Assembly (NCBI GenBank): GCA_016705005.1
Contig: JADIZB010000043.1
Location: 1 to 55,370 of the forward strand
DNA from: Bacteroidales bacterium
GTDB taxonomy: Bacteria; Bacteroidota; Bacteroidia; Bacteroidales; Lentimicrobiaceae
Length of the DNA stretch: 55,370 bases
Direction: 5' to 3'
Shown: piece after piece, positions 27,812-36,063 of the stretch
Numbering within the stretch: the first letter of the stretch is position 1
How the letters are laid out: every line of letters starts with the position of its first letter
The notes under the pieces: model-generated
What the model was told of the DNA's origin: nothing
Database searches by the model: none
Seen by the model: only the letters and a program-made list of their open reading frames with translations
Position numbers and translations under genes: made by a program

Positions 27812-28294
27812 CCTGTTTGATGGGTAGGTTAAGAAGAGGTCAAACCTACACGAATTTTCGGAATCCAGCAAAAGAATTCGGGCTAAGTTTTGGTAAAAAT
27901 TATCGGGATTGGATTTGATGATTTGCTGATTTGATGATTAGCTGATTAGCAGATTTGAGGATTTGGGGATTTGAGGATTGTAAAAATGGAATTAGCCGGC
28001 CTCTGACTTCTGACTGTTCACTGGTTAGTTCCGGGCGGTCCCCGGCTGGTCTCGACTACGCTCGACCACCGCCGCTCGACCACCGGGCATTATTGGTTGG
28101 GATTAACAGTGGTGGTCAAGCGAAGTTGAGATCACCACGCCTCGTTGCCTGGACAGAACTTCTTCGTTGGCACAGCCAGCATCAGTGTTAATGGTTTTTA
28201 CTTTCAGCCTGCCAAAGGCGGATAAACTTTGAACCCGCCTTCACTTTCGTTACGTCGGGTAAACTTTGAGCTTTAATTTTACTAAATTCGTAGC
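27812..28294. repeat. Intergenic region with octamer array and dispersed element
   Basis: Eight GATTTGAT-type octamers run from 27912 to 27975 (GATTTGAT, GATTTGCT, GATTTGAT, GATTAGCT, GATTAGCA, GATTTGAG, GATTTGGG, GATTTGAG). A 'GGTCTCGACTACGCTCGACCACC' type element lies at 28049-28085, and a related copy near 28111-28140. No gene is supported. Confidence 0.75.
27841..27872 (-). promoter_or_regulatory. Promoter of gatE
   Basis: On the minus strand TTTG (27872-27869), a 20-bp spacer and TAGGTTTG (27848-27841) match the Bacteroidota -33/-7 consensus in sequence and spacing. Transcription would start near 27835, about 25 nt before the ATG at 27811. Confidence 0.5.
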
Positions 28295-28597
28295 ATGGAA
28301 CCCAAGCCAAAGCCGGTATTTGAAAAGCGCATCTTCTGGGATGTGGATTTTGAGAAGCTCGATTACGATGCCAGGGCAAACTTCGTGATTGAGCGGGTTT
28401 TTGAACGCGGCGATGTGGAAGACATCCGCCAGTGCCGTCGCTATTACGGCGATGAAAAGGTGACAGAAGCCCTGTTGAAAGCGAAGTTTCTGCCGGAGCA
28501 TACCATTTATTTTGCCAGTGCAGTAATTAATAAACCCGTTGAATCATTCCGATGTTACACTTTGAGACAGTTGAACCCGGGACTCTTTCCCTATTAA
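28295..28597 (+). CDS. Putative antitoxin-like protein paired with AbiEii (DUF6922-like)
   Basis: The product is 100 aa. It opens with 'FEKRIFWDVDFEKLDYDARANF' (given in two parts: FEKRIFWDVDFEKL, DYDARANF), followed by 'VIERVFERGDVEDI' and a C-terminal 'CYTLRQLNPGLFPY'. This pattern occurs in small proteins encoded directly before AbiEii-type nucleotidyltransferases. It overlaps the downstream gene by 46 bp, which suggests coupled translation. The role as antitoxin or regulator is inferred from position; no DNA-binding motif is obvious. Confidence 0.65.
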   Translation: MEPKPKPVFEKRIFWDVDFEKLDYDARANFVIERVFERGDVEDIRQCRRYYGDEKVTEALLKAKFLPEHTIYFASAVINKPVESFRCYTLRQLNPGLFPY

Positions 28598-29178
28598 GGG
28601 AGTTGATGAAGTTGCCTGATTTGGAGCCGTTTTCTCTGGTAGGGGGCACAGCACTGGCTTTGCGGTTTGGCCACCGCAGTTCTGTTGATCTTGAACTGTT
28701 TTATCATGTTAAATTTAATCAGCCGGAATTAGTCTCTGCCCTGGAGAAGAAATTCGGTTCCCGGTTTGTATACAAGCAACAGCATACGCAATTTGGTGTT
28801 TTTTGTTTTATTGATAATGTTAAGGTTGATATCATTCATTATCCTCATAATACTGTTTCTGATATTGTTCTTGAAGATGAACTCCGGATTTATAGCGATA
28901 TCGATATAGCAGCAATGAAAATTCAGGCAATTCTGGGGAGGGCAAAAAAGAAGGATTTCTGGGATTTACATGAACTACTCCATCATTATACCCTGCAGCA
29001 AATAATGGACTGGCATAAACTGAAATACCCCGGTCAGATGCTTGCCATCAGCATCCCACATGCGATTACCTACTTCATAGATGCCGACGAAAGCGAAACC
29101 CCCGTTAGCTTCAAAGGACAAACCTGGCCGCAGATTAAGAAGGATATCTCGAAAGTTGTGAGTGATTATCTGAGGTAA
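28552..29178 (+). CDS. AbiEii/AbiGii-type nucleotidyltransferase (toxin family)
   Basis: The product is 208 aa. 'FSLVGGTALALRFGHRSSVDLELF' (residues 27-50, in two parts: FSLVGGTALALRFGHR, SSVDLELF) has the GG-T motif and a D-x-E acidic pair of the polymerase-beta-type nucleotidyltransferase fold. A third acid is likely in 'VKVDIIHY'. The helical block 'DIAAMKIQAILGRAKKKDFWDLHELL' follows, also typical of AbiEii. AbiE systems are type IV-like toxin-antitoxin or phage-abortive modules. The gene overlaps its 100-aa partner. Canonical members often read D-x-D where this has D-L-E, so activity is not certain. Confidence 0.82.
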   Translation: MLHFETVEPGTLSLLRELMKLPDLEPFSLVGGTALALRFGHRSSVDLELFYHVKFNQPELVSALEKKFGSRFVYKQQHTQFGVFCFIDNVKVDIIHYPHNTVSDIVLEDELRIYSDIDIAAMKIQAILGRAKKKDFWDLHELLHHYTLQQIMDWHKLKYPGQMLAISIPHAITYFIDADESETPVSFKGQTWPQIKKDISKVVSDYLR

Positions 29179-29251
29179 ACCGGACCGGCATTCGCGTTTG
29201 AGGTGAAAAACAGGCGACTTTAGCGAAAGAGGGATTTCAGCGACTTCAGCG

Positions 29252-29386
29252 AAAGCGACTTCAGCGTTCATCGTTTGGCGTTAGTCGTTGGTCGTTGGAC
29301 GTTCAATTTGTTCAATGCGCTTCGCGCGTTCAAAGGTTCAATCGCTGCATGGTTCAATTGGCGACTTTAGCGAAGAAAGCGATTTT
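29252..29386 (+). repeat. Direct repeat copy 1 (135 bp; partner 29618-29759)
   Basis: It holds an inner run of CGTTNGN heptamers (CGTTTGG, CGTTAGT, CGTTGGT, CGTTGGA, CGTTCAA at 29272-29306). A 'GCGCTTCGCGCG' palindrome then follows, and 'GGCGACTTTAGCGAAGAAAG'. Confidence 0.85.
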
Positions 29387-29617
29387 AATAAGAAATCCGT
29401 GTAAATCAGTTATATCTGTGTTATCCGTGTTCTAAAAGGAGAGAGGGAGATGGAGCGACATCAGCGACGGGGCGACTTAAGTGAACTAAGCGACTTAAGC
29501 GACAACCAAATACAAAATAACGATTAAAAATACTATGTGCTCTATTGTGGCTATTGTGGTGAAAAAGATTGACTTTCATTATGAGATTTATTGACTTAAT
29601 GGTTAAATAGAATGAAG

Positions 29618-29759
29618 AAAGCGACTTCAGCGTTCATCGTTTGGCGTTAGTCGTTGGTCGTTAGTCGTTGGACGTTCAATTTGTTCAATGCGCTTCGCGC
29701 GTTCAAAGGTTCAATCGCTGCACGGTTCAATTGGCGACTTTAGCGAAGAAAGCGATTTT
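29618..29759 (+). repeat. Direct repeat copy 2 (142 bp; partner 29252-29386)
   Basis: This is the same block with six heptamers instead of five (an added CGTTAGT at 29659-29665) and very few other differences. Confidence 0.85.
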
Positions 29760-29940
29760 GATAATATATCTGTGAAAATCCGTGAAAATCCGTTAAATCC
29801 GTGTTCATACATGAAGCGACTTCGGCGATGGAGCGACTTCAGAGAAAGAAAGCGATTTTGATAATATTTCCGTGAAAATCCGCTAAATCTGTGTCATCCG
29901 TGTTCTAATTTGGATCGGTCTTAACGGCCGGGCGATGAAA

Positions 29941-29948
29941 TATCTTTG
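29941..29948 (+). promoter_or_regulatory. Candidate -7 element for the thioredoxin-like gene pair
   Basis: TATCTTTG matches TAnnTTTG. It lies about 130 bp upstream of the first ATG. No matching -33 box is at the right distance. Confidence 0.3.
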
Positions 29949-30077
29949 TGATTTATTGCAACATTTGCGTGAATAAGTGCGGGTATTACAACATTTATCA
30001 GCAATGCCTGTTAATTACGCAGCCGGATCACTGGTAGTCCGGAAGATCACAACAAAGACCCGGAACTACACCTTACA

Positions 30078-30341
30078 ATGTCAATGAAAAAACTTGAACT
30101 TTATACAACGTTTGCCTGCCCGCACTGTAAAACGATGAAAAAAACAATCGGTGAAGTGCTCCCGGAATTTGAAGATCAGTATCAGTTCAGCGAGGTATCG
30201 GCAAGTTCGCCGCTTGGGTACATCAAAAGCCTAAAGAATAACATTCATTCAGCCCCTACACTTTTGATTGATGGCCGGGTAGTTGCCCGTACCGCCATAA
30301 GTAAAACAGAATTAATCAACATTTTAACATCAGAATTATGA
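30078..30341 (+). CDS. Small thioredoxin/glutaredoxin-fold protein (CPHC)
   Basis: The product is 87 aa, starting at 30078 or at the in-frame ATG 30084. 'LYTTFACPHCKTMKKTIGEV' carries the redox motif CPHC (residues 14-17). 'IHSAPTLLIDGRVVAR' carries the cis-Pro loop. It therefore looks like a cytosolic disulphide reductant or thiol-redox adaptor. The stop overlaps the ATG of the next gene by four bases, so the two are coupled. Which protein it reduces is not known; the neighbouring membrane protein may be a partner. Confidence 0.75.
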   Translation: MSMKKLELYTTFACPHCKTMKKTIGEVLPEFEDQYQFSEVSASSPLGYIKSLKNNIHSAPTLLIDGRVVARTAISKTELINILTSEL

Positions 30342-30571
30342 GTACAGAGAAAAAACCTTTGCGTTGCCCCATGGGTGTTCCAGGTGGAATCATTGCTGTC
30401 CTGGCTGGCCTGGCCGGCATCATCATCAGTGCAATGAATTCAGAGTGGCTGTCGCTGGCCCTGTCGGCCGGACTGTTTATGATTGCTCTTCCGTTTATCC
30501 GTGTAACCATGATGGTTCATACAGCCAACGACCGGCTGGATGCACTTGAGAAGAAAGCCGGTACAAAGTAG
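30338..30571 (+). CDS. Small membrane protein with two helices (77 aa)
   Basis: A short N-terminus with one Cys (CPMGVPGG) is followed by two hydrophobic helices at about 15-33 and 38-60, and a charged tail (NDRLDALEKKAGTK). The ATG at 30338 overlaps the previous stop. I do not recognise the family. The hairpin and T-run at 30600-30635 end the two-gene operon. A regulatory or sensor role linked to the thioredoxin-like protein is possible but not shown. Confidence 0.7.
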   Translation: MSTEKKPLRCPMGVPGGIIAVLAGLAGIIISAMNSEWLSLALSAGLFMIALPFIRVTMMVHTANDRLDALEKKAGTK

Positions 30572-30599
30572 TTGTTACTTCCTGAAAATTGTTTCGAAG

Positions 30600-30635
30600 G
30601 CGATGCTCCTGTTTATATAAGGGCATCGCTTTTTT
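30600..30635 (+). terminator. Intrinsic terminator after the redox/membrane pair
   Basis: A 7-bp stem GCGATGC/GCATCGC spans 30600-30606 and 30623-30629, followed directly by six T (30630-30635). Confidence 0.85.
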
Positions 30636-30658
30636 AATGCGAATCGACCAGATTATAT

Positions 30659-30666
30659 TAGTTTTG
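30659..30666 (+). promoter_or_regulatory. Candidate -7 element of the LptA-like gene
   Basis: TAGTTTTG matches TAnnTTTG and lies 22 bp before the ATG at 30689. No good -33 box is visible. Confidence 0.35.
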
Positions 30667-30688
30667 CAATTGCTAATCCAGATCGTCC

Positions 30689-32194
30689 ATGCGCCTCACT
30701 TTCGTGAACATTGTCATCCTTGTTTTGCTTACCTCCGGTGTTTATGCCCAGCAGGCCCGTAAAATCAGACTTGTGCAGGCCGATGTGATGAGTTATGACA
30801 AGCGGCTTGGCGCTGATGTACAACGGATACTCGGCAATGCCATCTTCGAGCACGACGGGGCTCTGCTCTATTGTGATTCGGCCCACCTCAACAATGCCAC
30901 CAACAGCATGAAAGCTTACAGCAGGGTGCACATCAAGTCGAGCGATACCCTGAACCTGTATGGCGATTCCATCTATTACAGCGGGGAAACCCGCATCGCC
31001 GAAGTGTTTGATCATGTAAAACTGATTGATAAGCAAACCACCCTTACCACCGATAAGATGATCTTCGACCGGAATACAGGCATCGCATCATACCTTACCG
31101 GTGGCCACATCGTGAATGGCCGCAATACACTTGACAGCCGCCGCGGCTATTATCACACCAATACCAAAGACTTCTTCTTCCGTGACCATGTTGTACTTGT
31201 CAATCCTGACTATAAAATGAACTGCGACACCCTGCGCTACAACACCCAGAGTAAAATAAGCTGGTTCAGGGGGCCTACCACCATCAAGGGCAAAGATACC
31301 GATATCTATGCCGAAAACGGGTGGTACAATACCATCACGGATATTTCGGAATTCAACGAAAATGCCAGGGTGAAGAACGGCGACCAGGTGCTGACGGGTG
31401 ACAGTCTTTATTATGAAAGAAAAAACGGATATGGTCAGGCATTCAGGAATATACAGGTGATCGACACGGTGCAGGATATGATTGTAACAGGCCAGTATGC
31501 GCTTTATCAGAAGCAACTGGGCTACACCATGATCACCCAGCGCCCTGAAGCTTTTTTCATGGAGGACGGGGACACCTTATTCATGCATTCCGATACGATG
31601 CGCGCAACCTTTGATTCAGCCCGGAAAACAAAAGAGGTCTTTGCTTACTACCATGTTAAGTATTACCGGCATGACATTCAGGGTATGACCGATTCGCTGG
31701 TTTATGCCTTCAGGGATTCAACCATGCGGATGATGGGTGCTCCTGTGATCTGGACCGACGCCAACCAGCTTACCGCCGATTCTATCCACATCACTACCGC
31801 CAATAAACAGCTTAAGAATATGCTGCTTTACAACTCGGCATTCATCATTTCGAAAGACACCCTTGGTGCCGGATACAATCAGATCAAAGGCCGTAACATG
31901 ACAGGCTATTTTAAGGATAATGAGCTTACATCAATAAAAGTTGAAGGCAACTCTGAAACCATCTACTGGGTCAGGGAGGAGGATGGAACCCTTACAGGAA
32001 TCAACAAGGCTTTTTCGAGCAATATGTCTATTCGTTTGAAAGACAAAAAAATGCAACAAATAGTTTACATCGAAAAACCTGAAGGTGTGCTTCATCCCGA
32101 AGGGGAACTTGGGGAAGCCGATCTGTTGCTCAAGAATTTTCAATGGTTGGGCGACCGGCGACCTTTGAAGAGACAGGACATCTTTATCTGGTAA
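30689..32194 (+). CDS. OstA/LptA-like periplasmic LPS-transport protein
   Basis: The product is 501 aa with a signal peptide (about 1-21, ending SGVYAQ). Repeated beta-strand units of the OstA type follow. They have the pattern 'D.L.Y...S....W..G...IKGKDTDIYAENGWYN' (in short pieces: GPTTIKGKD, IYAENGWYN) and 'ADVMSYDKR....GNAIFEHDGALLYCD'. Such proteins bridge lipopolysaccharide from the inner membrane to LptD. The Bacteroidota version is longer than E. coli LptA. An LptD homologue lies 4 kb away on the same strand. It ends next to the convergent gene at 32196 with only 1 bp between. Confidence 0.82.
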   Translation: MRLTFVNIVILVLLTSGVYAQQARKIRLVQADVMSYDKRLGADVQRILGNAIFEHDGALLYCDSAHLNNATNSMKAYSRVHIKSSDTLNLYGDSIYYSGETRIAEVFDHVKLIDKQTTLTTDKMIFDRNTGIASYLTGGHIVNGRNTLDSRRGYYHTNTKDFFFRDHVVLVNPDYKMNCDTLRYNTQSKISWFRGPTTIKGKDTDIYAENGWYNTITDISEFNENARVKNGDQVLTGDSLYYERKNGYGQAFRNIQVIDTVQDMIVTGQYALYQKQLGYTMITQRPEAFFMEDGDTLFMHSDTMRATFDSARKTKEVFAYYHVKYYRHDIQGMTDSLVYAFRDSTMRMMGAPVIWTDANQLTADSIHITTANKQLKNMLLYNSAFIISKDTLGAGYNQIKGRNMTGYFKDNELTSIKVEGNSETIYWVREEDGTLTGINKAFSSNMSIRLKDKKMQQIVYIEKPEGVLHPEGELGEADLLLKNFQWLGDRRPLKRQDIFIW

Positions 32195-32195
32195 T

Positions 32196-32783
32196 TTACC
32201 TGATCGCTGCCCTGATTTCTATTTCAATATCCACAAATTTTTGTCTCCAGCTGCCTAACTCAGTCCGGGCTGCCTCCAGGCTTTCTATCATCTCATCTTT
32301 TTGTGCCGGATCAAAATCAGCTTTTCTTGAAAGGCCAACCAGCATTTCACCCACCGAACGTGCCGCATTGGCCTCTCCACCGATGTAATCCCAGATCAGT
32401 TGTTTTAGAGTGTCGGGATCCCCGAAGCTGATGTTGGTCTTAAGCTGGAAAATACCCTTCTTTTCAAGGTTCATGGCTGCATTGCGAAGGGTATCGCACA
32501 ACTCAAACTGACGGTATTTTTGTTCCCAGAGCAGGAAGTTGCCCATTTCGAATATCATCCGTCGGGCTTTTGCGTCATCTCCGTATTTTAGCTCACCAAT
32601 CACTGTAGTAAGGTGCTGTTTAAGAATGGTGAGCGTTTCATCAATCAGTTCGGCAGTATCGGCCAGTGCGTCCTTCATTATTTTCTTTTCTGTTTCGGGG
32701 ATTTCAGCTGCTGCTTTAACACCCTTGAAAAGAGCACCAATAATATCAAATACCTCACTCAGGCCTGCTATCTTGATTTCCAT
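32196..32783 (-). CDS. Conserved helical protein of unknown function (195 aa)
   Basis: The ORF has good codon structure from MEIKIAGLSEVFDIIGALFKG. Predicted helices dominate throughout, with heptad-like acidic/basic patterns (KKIMKDALADTAELIDETLT) and no signal peptide or membrane span. A conserved-looking segment 'WEQKYRQFELCDTLRNAAM' is central. I recognise no family. It converges on the LptA-like gene, so no operon partner is evident. Confidence 0.65.
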   Translation of the reverse strand: MEIKIAGLSEVFDIIGALFKGVKAAAEIPETEKKIMKDALADTAELIDETLTILKQHLTTVIGELKYGDDAKARRMIFEMGNFLLWEQKYRQFELCDTLRNAAMNLEKKGIFQLKTNISFGDPDTLKQLIWDYIGGEANAARSVGEMLVGLSRKADFDPAQKDEMIESLEAARTELGSWRQKFVDIEIEIRAAIR

Positions 32784-32897
32784 GACGTTTGTTTTTGGTT
32801 TACACTATAACAGCAATATCAATGCCTTGTTCAGGAGAACTTTTTCAGACCGGTAAGAATGAAGGAAGAATCGGGCTTTGCCGATGGCCTGCGGGCA

Positions 32898-32934
32898 ATA
32901 AAAAGAAAGGGTGAGCCTGACAGGCTACACCCTT
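32898..32934 (-). terminator. Intrinsic terminator of the 32991-33398 gene
   Basis: On the minus strand AAGGGTGT-AGCCTG and CAGGCT-CACCCTT pair (one bulge), then come CTTTTT and ATT. The reverse direction also forms a stem, so it may act both ways. Confidence 0.6.
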
Positions 32935-32990
32935 GTTTATTATCATGCAATAGAAATTAAGAAGTCAGCGTTTCAGTGGAGATGAAATCG

Positions 32991-33398
32991 TTACTCTAAC
33001 GGTATGGCGCCGGGTGACTGTTTGTCAATATTGTCTGCACCTACGATTTCAGTAACCACATAATTACTCATTCCTCGCCAGGGTAAGGGGTTGAGATATT
33101 CTTTGTAGCGAAGTTCAACAAAACGACCTCCGCAGCGTTCAAGAACAGAAGCTATGCTGTCGTTCCTTACACTGAATTCAAACTCATTGCTTTGTATGGC
33201 CCCCGGAGTCTGGGTCCTGAACCCTTCCTGTATCAGCCGGCCTTCCCAGGTTTTAAAGATATAACCCTTCTTTACGAAGAAATTGAGATTACCTGCCTTT
33301 ACACCTTCACCAAATACAAAGTAATAGCGCCACCAGAGGAAAACAGCAAGTAGAATGATGATGACTGTGCCAGCGATAACAATGGGTTTCCTTTTCAT
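32991..33398 (-). CDS. Conserved Bacteroidota membrane-anchored protein (135 aa)
   Basis: An N-terminal transmembrane helix (about 6-25) is followed by a small globular domain: 'VFGEGVKAGNLNFFVKKGYIFKTWEGRLIQEG' (in pieces: GVKAGNLNFFVKKG, FKTWEGRLIQ), 'NEFEFSV' and 'ELRYKEYLNPLPWRG'. I recall homologues being mislabelled as 6-phosphogluconate dehydrogenase; nothing here supports that enzyme. The function is unknown. It has its own promoter box (33441-33473) and terminator. Confidence 0.72.
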   Translation of the reverse strand: MKRKPIVIAGTVIIILLAVFLWWRYYFVFGEGVKAGNLNFFVKKGYIFKTWEGRLIQEGFRTQTPGAIQSNEFEFSVRNDSIASVLERCGGRFVELRYKEYLNPLPWRGMSNYVVTEIVGADNIDKQSPGAIPLE

Positions 33399-33440
33399 GT
33401 CTGTGAATTAAGAACTTCTGAATACTGAATCAGGGTTAAA

Positions 33441-33473
33441 CAAAGATACTATTATTGCGCGTGGTTTGAACAA
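33441..33473 (-). promoter_or_regulatory. Candidate promoter of the 135-aa protein gene
   Basis: On the minus strand TTG (33473-33471) and TATCTTTG (33448-33441) with a 22-bp spacer match the Bacteroidota promoter form. Confidence 0.4.
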
Positions 33474-33641
33474 TTCAGGCTCTAAAACGAATGCTTTACC
33501 AATAATTAAAACAACCGGGTTGACTGACCGAAAATAGCCTCCTTTAAAAACATCAGGAATAGCATAGCTTCCGGGTTCCGGCCCGAATACAGCTGATCCG
33601 GGTATAGCCGGATGAAGTCTGGAATGAATGAAAGTGCCTGA

Positions 33642-34661
33642 TTATTTGATGCCGGCCGGTTCTGCAGCTACCGGTGGCTGATAGCCATTCCGCCTTGAAT
33701 TCTTTCCGAAAACCGAAAAATGTATGTAGCGTTCCGGATGCAGTTTCATATCCTCGATCAGCTGCTTCAGTTCTTTTGAAGATGCTTCAAGTTCATTGTA
33801 CATCTTATCGTTGTTTACGAGCTGTCCGAGTGTGCCCTGACCGGTTTCAATTTTCTGAACAATAACCGACAGTCCCGAAACTGATTTGTTCAGGTTTGCC
33901 ATGGTATTGGCTATGTTGGCCCTGGCCAGGGTGTCGCTGATGTTGGCGGCATTGGAGAGTACCCTGCTCAGGTTTTCATTGTTCTGCTTCAGGTTTGCTG
34001 TGATCGATTCTACATTGCTCAGAATTCTTACCAGTCGTGTTTGCTGACTGGTAAGCAGCGTATCGGCCGACTGTGAAGCGCTCTGAAGGTTTGCCATGGT
34101 ATTTTTCAGACTTTCGATGGTATTCATCAGGTTGTCGCGGGTTTGCCTGTTAAAGACGTCGCTGACTACAGTAAGCACAGTATCAATGGAGTTCATCATG
34201 TTTTCCGCTTTGCGGATGATGGGTTGAACCATATCGTTCACTTCATCCTGGAGGCTGGTCTGCACCTGCGAAATGAGCGTATCACCTGAAACTGCATCTT
34301 CAGCACCATTGCCGATTACAATCTGAATACCACGGGTACCCAGCAGATCAGAACTAAAAATTCGTGCTATGGAATTTTTGGGAATCCTGATGCTATTCGA
34401 CATGCTCAACTCAACGATCACTTTACCGGGTTTGTCAGGATGGAATCGCATGCTGCTGACCTGCCCAACGGCCAGGCCATTGATGGTAACGGCGTTGGCA
34501 GTCATCAATCCTGCAACATTGTCATAAACAGCGAAAAAAGTCCGCTGCCGGTTAAAAATATCCTTGCCCTTTAAGAAATTAAACCCCCATACAAAAGCGG
34601 TGAGGGTAATAACGGTTAGCAGACCGATCCTGAGTTCGCGTGATAGTTTGAGTGCCTTCAT
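33642..34661 (-). CDS. MlaD/MCE-domain lipid-transport protein
   Basis: The product is 339 aa with a single N-terminal membrane helix (about 10-28). The MCE domain follows at about 35-118 ('FFAVYDNVAGLMTANAVTING...VGQVSSM' and 'IRIPKNSIARIFSSDLLGTRGIQI'). A long helical region and a Pro-containing tail complete it. MCE proteins form the periplasmic part of lipid (phospholipid) transporters between the membranes. No Mla ATPase or permease gene is in the window. The start codon lies 20 bp beyond the amidase stop, so co-transcription is likely. Confidence 0.87.
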   Translation of the reverse strand: MKALKLSRELRIGLLTVITLTAFVWGFNFLKGKDIFNRQRTFFAVYDNVAGLMTANAVTINGLAVGQVSSMRFHPDKPGKVIVELSMSNSIRIPKNSIARIFSSDLLGTRGIQIVIGNGAEDAVSGDTLISQVQTSLQDEVNDMVQPIIRKAENMMNSIDTVLTVVSDVFNRQTRDNLMNTIESLKNTMANLQSASQSADTLLTSQQTRLVRILSNVESITANLKQNNENLSRVLSNAANISDTLARANIANTMANLNKSVSGLSVIVQKIETGQGTLGQLVNNDKMYNELEASSKELKQLIEDMKLHPERYIHFSVFGKNSRRNGYQPPVAAEPAGIK

Positions 34662-34680
34662 AATTCTGTTGCAAAGATAA

Positions 34681-35856
34681 TCAGTTTTTCAGCATTTTTC
34701 TGGCTTCCTCAACGGGAATGCGTTCACCGTTAACGAATGCTACCAGGAACGCATCTTTGAATCCTTTTGCTACCATTTCGTTCAGAAGCTTCTGGGCATC
34801 TTCAGGCGACTTCTCATTCCCAATGGTATACTTGTATATACCCTGATGCTGATACCAGCCCACATTCTCAAGGTTCCTGAATTGAGAAGCATCCTTTTCA
34901 AGCATGGTTTTTGAGATGAGAAACTGAACCTTGAAAACGGGTGTAATCCCTTCCTGACTGGCTGCATTTGTGGTATTTTCGCTATTCTGAGGCTCTGTCT
35001 TGTCTGCAACAGCGGTTTCCTCGTTTTTCGTTTCGGGGGTGTTAACTGTGTTTTCAGTGATGATGGGGTGGCTTTCAGTACCTGTTTTTTCGACCGATTG
35101 TTTGTACTCCTTTACTGCGCTGTAGATGGCCAGGGCAAGTTTATTTTGTCCGTCTTCCGAAATAAGTATCTTCTCATCATTCAGATTGCTGATAAAGCCG
35201 GTTTCGATAAGTACTGATGGCATGGTGGTCTTATAAAGTACAAGAAACCCGGCTTGTTTCACTCCCCGGTTATACATATTAACCTTATCTTTTAAATGCT
35301 TTTGAGCCATCGATGCCAGGTTGAGGCTCTGATCGAGAAATGCATTCTGAAGCATCGAAAAGAAAATATATCCCTCAGGCGAGGAGGGGTCGAACCCGTC
35401 ATACTGCACATGATAATCATCTTCGAGCAGGATAGCTTTATTCTCCAGTTGGGCTACAGCAAGGTTGGCCTGGCTTTTATGCAGACCCATCACATAGGTT
35501 TCTGAACCGTAAGGCGATGTGGATGGATTTGCATTGCAGTGGATTGAAATAAACAGATCAGCTTTGGCTTCGTTCGCAATCTTGGCACGCCGGTAAAGTT
35601 CAACAAAGACATCAGTTTTCCGGGTGTAAATTACCTCAACATCTTTCAGGTTTTCTTTGATATATTTCCCTGTTTTCAGGGCAACCGAAAGGGCTATGTC
35701 TTTTTCTTTCGCGTTTTTACCTACAGCGCCAGAGTCGTGCCCGCCATGACCGGCATCAATCACTACCCGTCTTACTTTCTGGGCTTCCAATACCGAAGGC
35801 TGAAGGAGCAGGCCCGTTAACAGAATAATAAGTGAAAAATTACGTTTTAACCCCAT
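34681..35856 (-). CDS. N-acetylmuramoyl-L-alanine amidase with SPOR-like tail
   Basis: The product is 391 aa with a signal peptide (about 1-25). The Amidase_3 domain (about 30-250) holds the zinc residues in 'VVIDAGHGGHDSGA' (His), 'ADLFISIHCNAN' (His) and the catalytic Glu in 'SVLIETGFISN'. A low-complexity Thr/Glu/Asn linker (255-305) leads to a C-terminal SPOR-type domain (about 308-385: 'FKVQFLISKT', 'GIYKYTIGNE...A...L'), which would bind septal glycan. The enzyme cleaves peptidoglycan stems during cell separation. It is followed by the MlaD-like gene. Confidence 0.9.
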   Translation of the reverse strand: MGLKRNFSLIILLTGLLLQPSVLEAQKVRRVVIDAGHGGHDSGAVGKNAKEKDIALSVALKTGKYIKENLKDVEVIYTRKTDVFVELYRRAKIANEAKADLFISIHCNANPSTSPYGSETYVMGLHKSQANLAVAQLENKAILLEDDYHVQYDGFDPSSPEGYIFFSMLQNAFLDQSLNLASMAQKHLKDKVNMYNRGVKQAGFLVLYKTTMPSVLIETGFISNLNDEKILISEDGQNKLALAIYSAVKEYKQSVEKTGTESHPIITENTVNTPETKNEETAVADKTEPQNSENTTNAASQEGITPVFKVQFLISKTMLEKDASQFRNLENVGWYQHQGIYKYTIGNEKSPEDAQKLLNEMVAKGFKDAFLVAFVNGERIPVEEARKMLKN

Positions 35857-36063
35857 CTATATTTTGATTAGTTTTGATCTCCGGTTTCCGGCATAACAAT
35901 TAAAAGAGTATTTTTCATATAACCTTCATGATTTCAGGAATATATATCATGTTTCAGGTTTCGAAAAATACATGGTTGACAGAATTAAAAGGTTACTGAT
36001 GCCTTCTCCTGAACAATGAATAGACAAATTTAGCATTAATTGAAATACACTGCATATAAAAAA

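Larger units (their letters stand above)
29179..30077. repeat. 0.9-kb intergenic repeat field
   Basis: No gene is supported. Two copies of a block starting AAAGCGACTTCAGCGTTCAT lie at 29252-29386 (135 bp) and 29618-29759 (142 bp). They differ by one extra 7-bp CGTTAGT-type unit in the second copy. Around them are many copies of GCGACTTCAGCGA-like and 'GAAAATCCGTGAAAATCC'-like words (29460-29510, 29770-29905). Confidence 0.8.

Noticed and set aside
32991..33398. Label '6-phosphogluconate dehydrogenase' for the 135-aa protein
   Set aside because: It is far too short, has an N-terminal membrane helix and lacks any nucleotide-binding fold.
34672..34679. TATCTTTG box on the minus strand just before the MlaD-like gene
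   Set aside because: It would leave almost no leader and sits next to the amidase stop; co-transcription with the amidase gene is the simpler reading.
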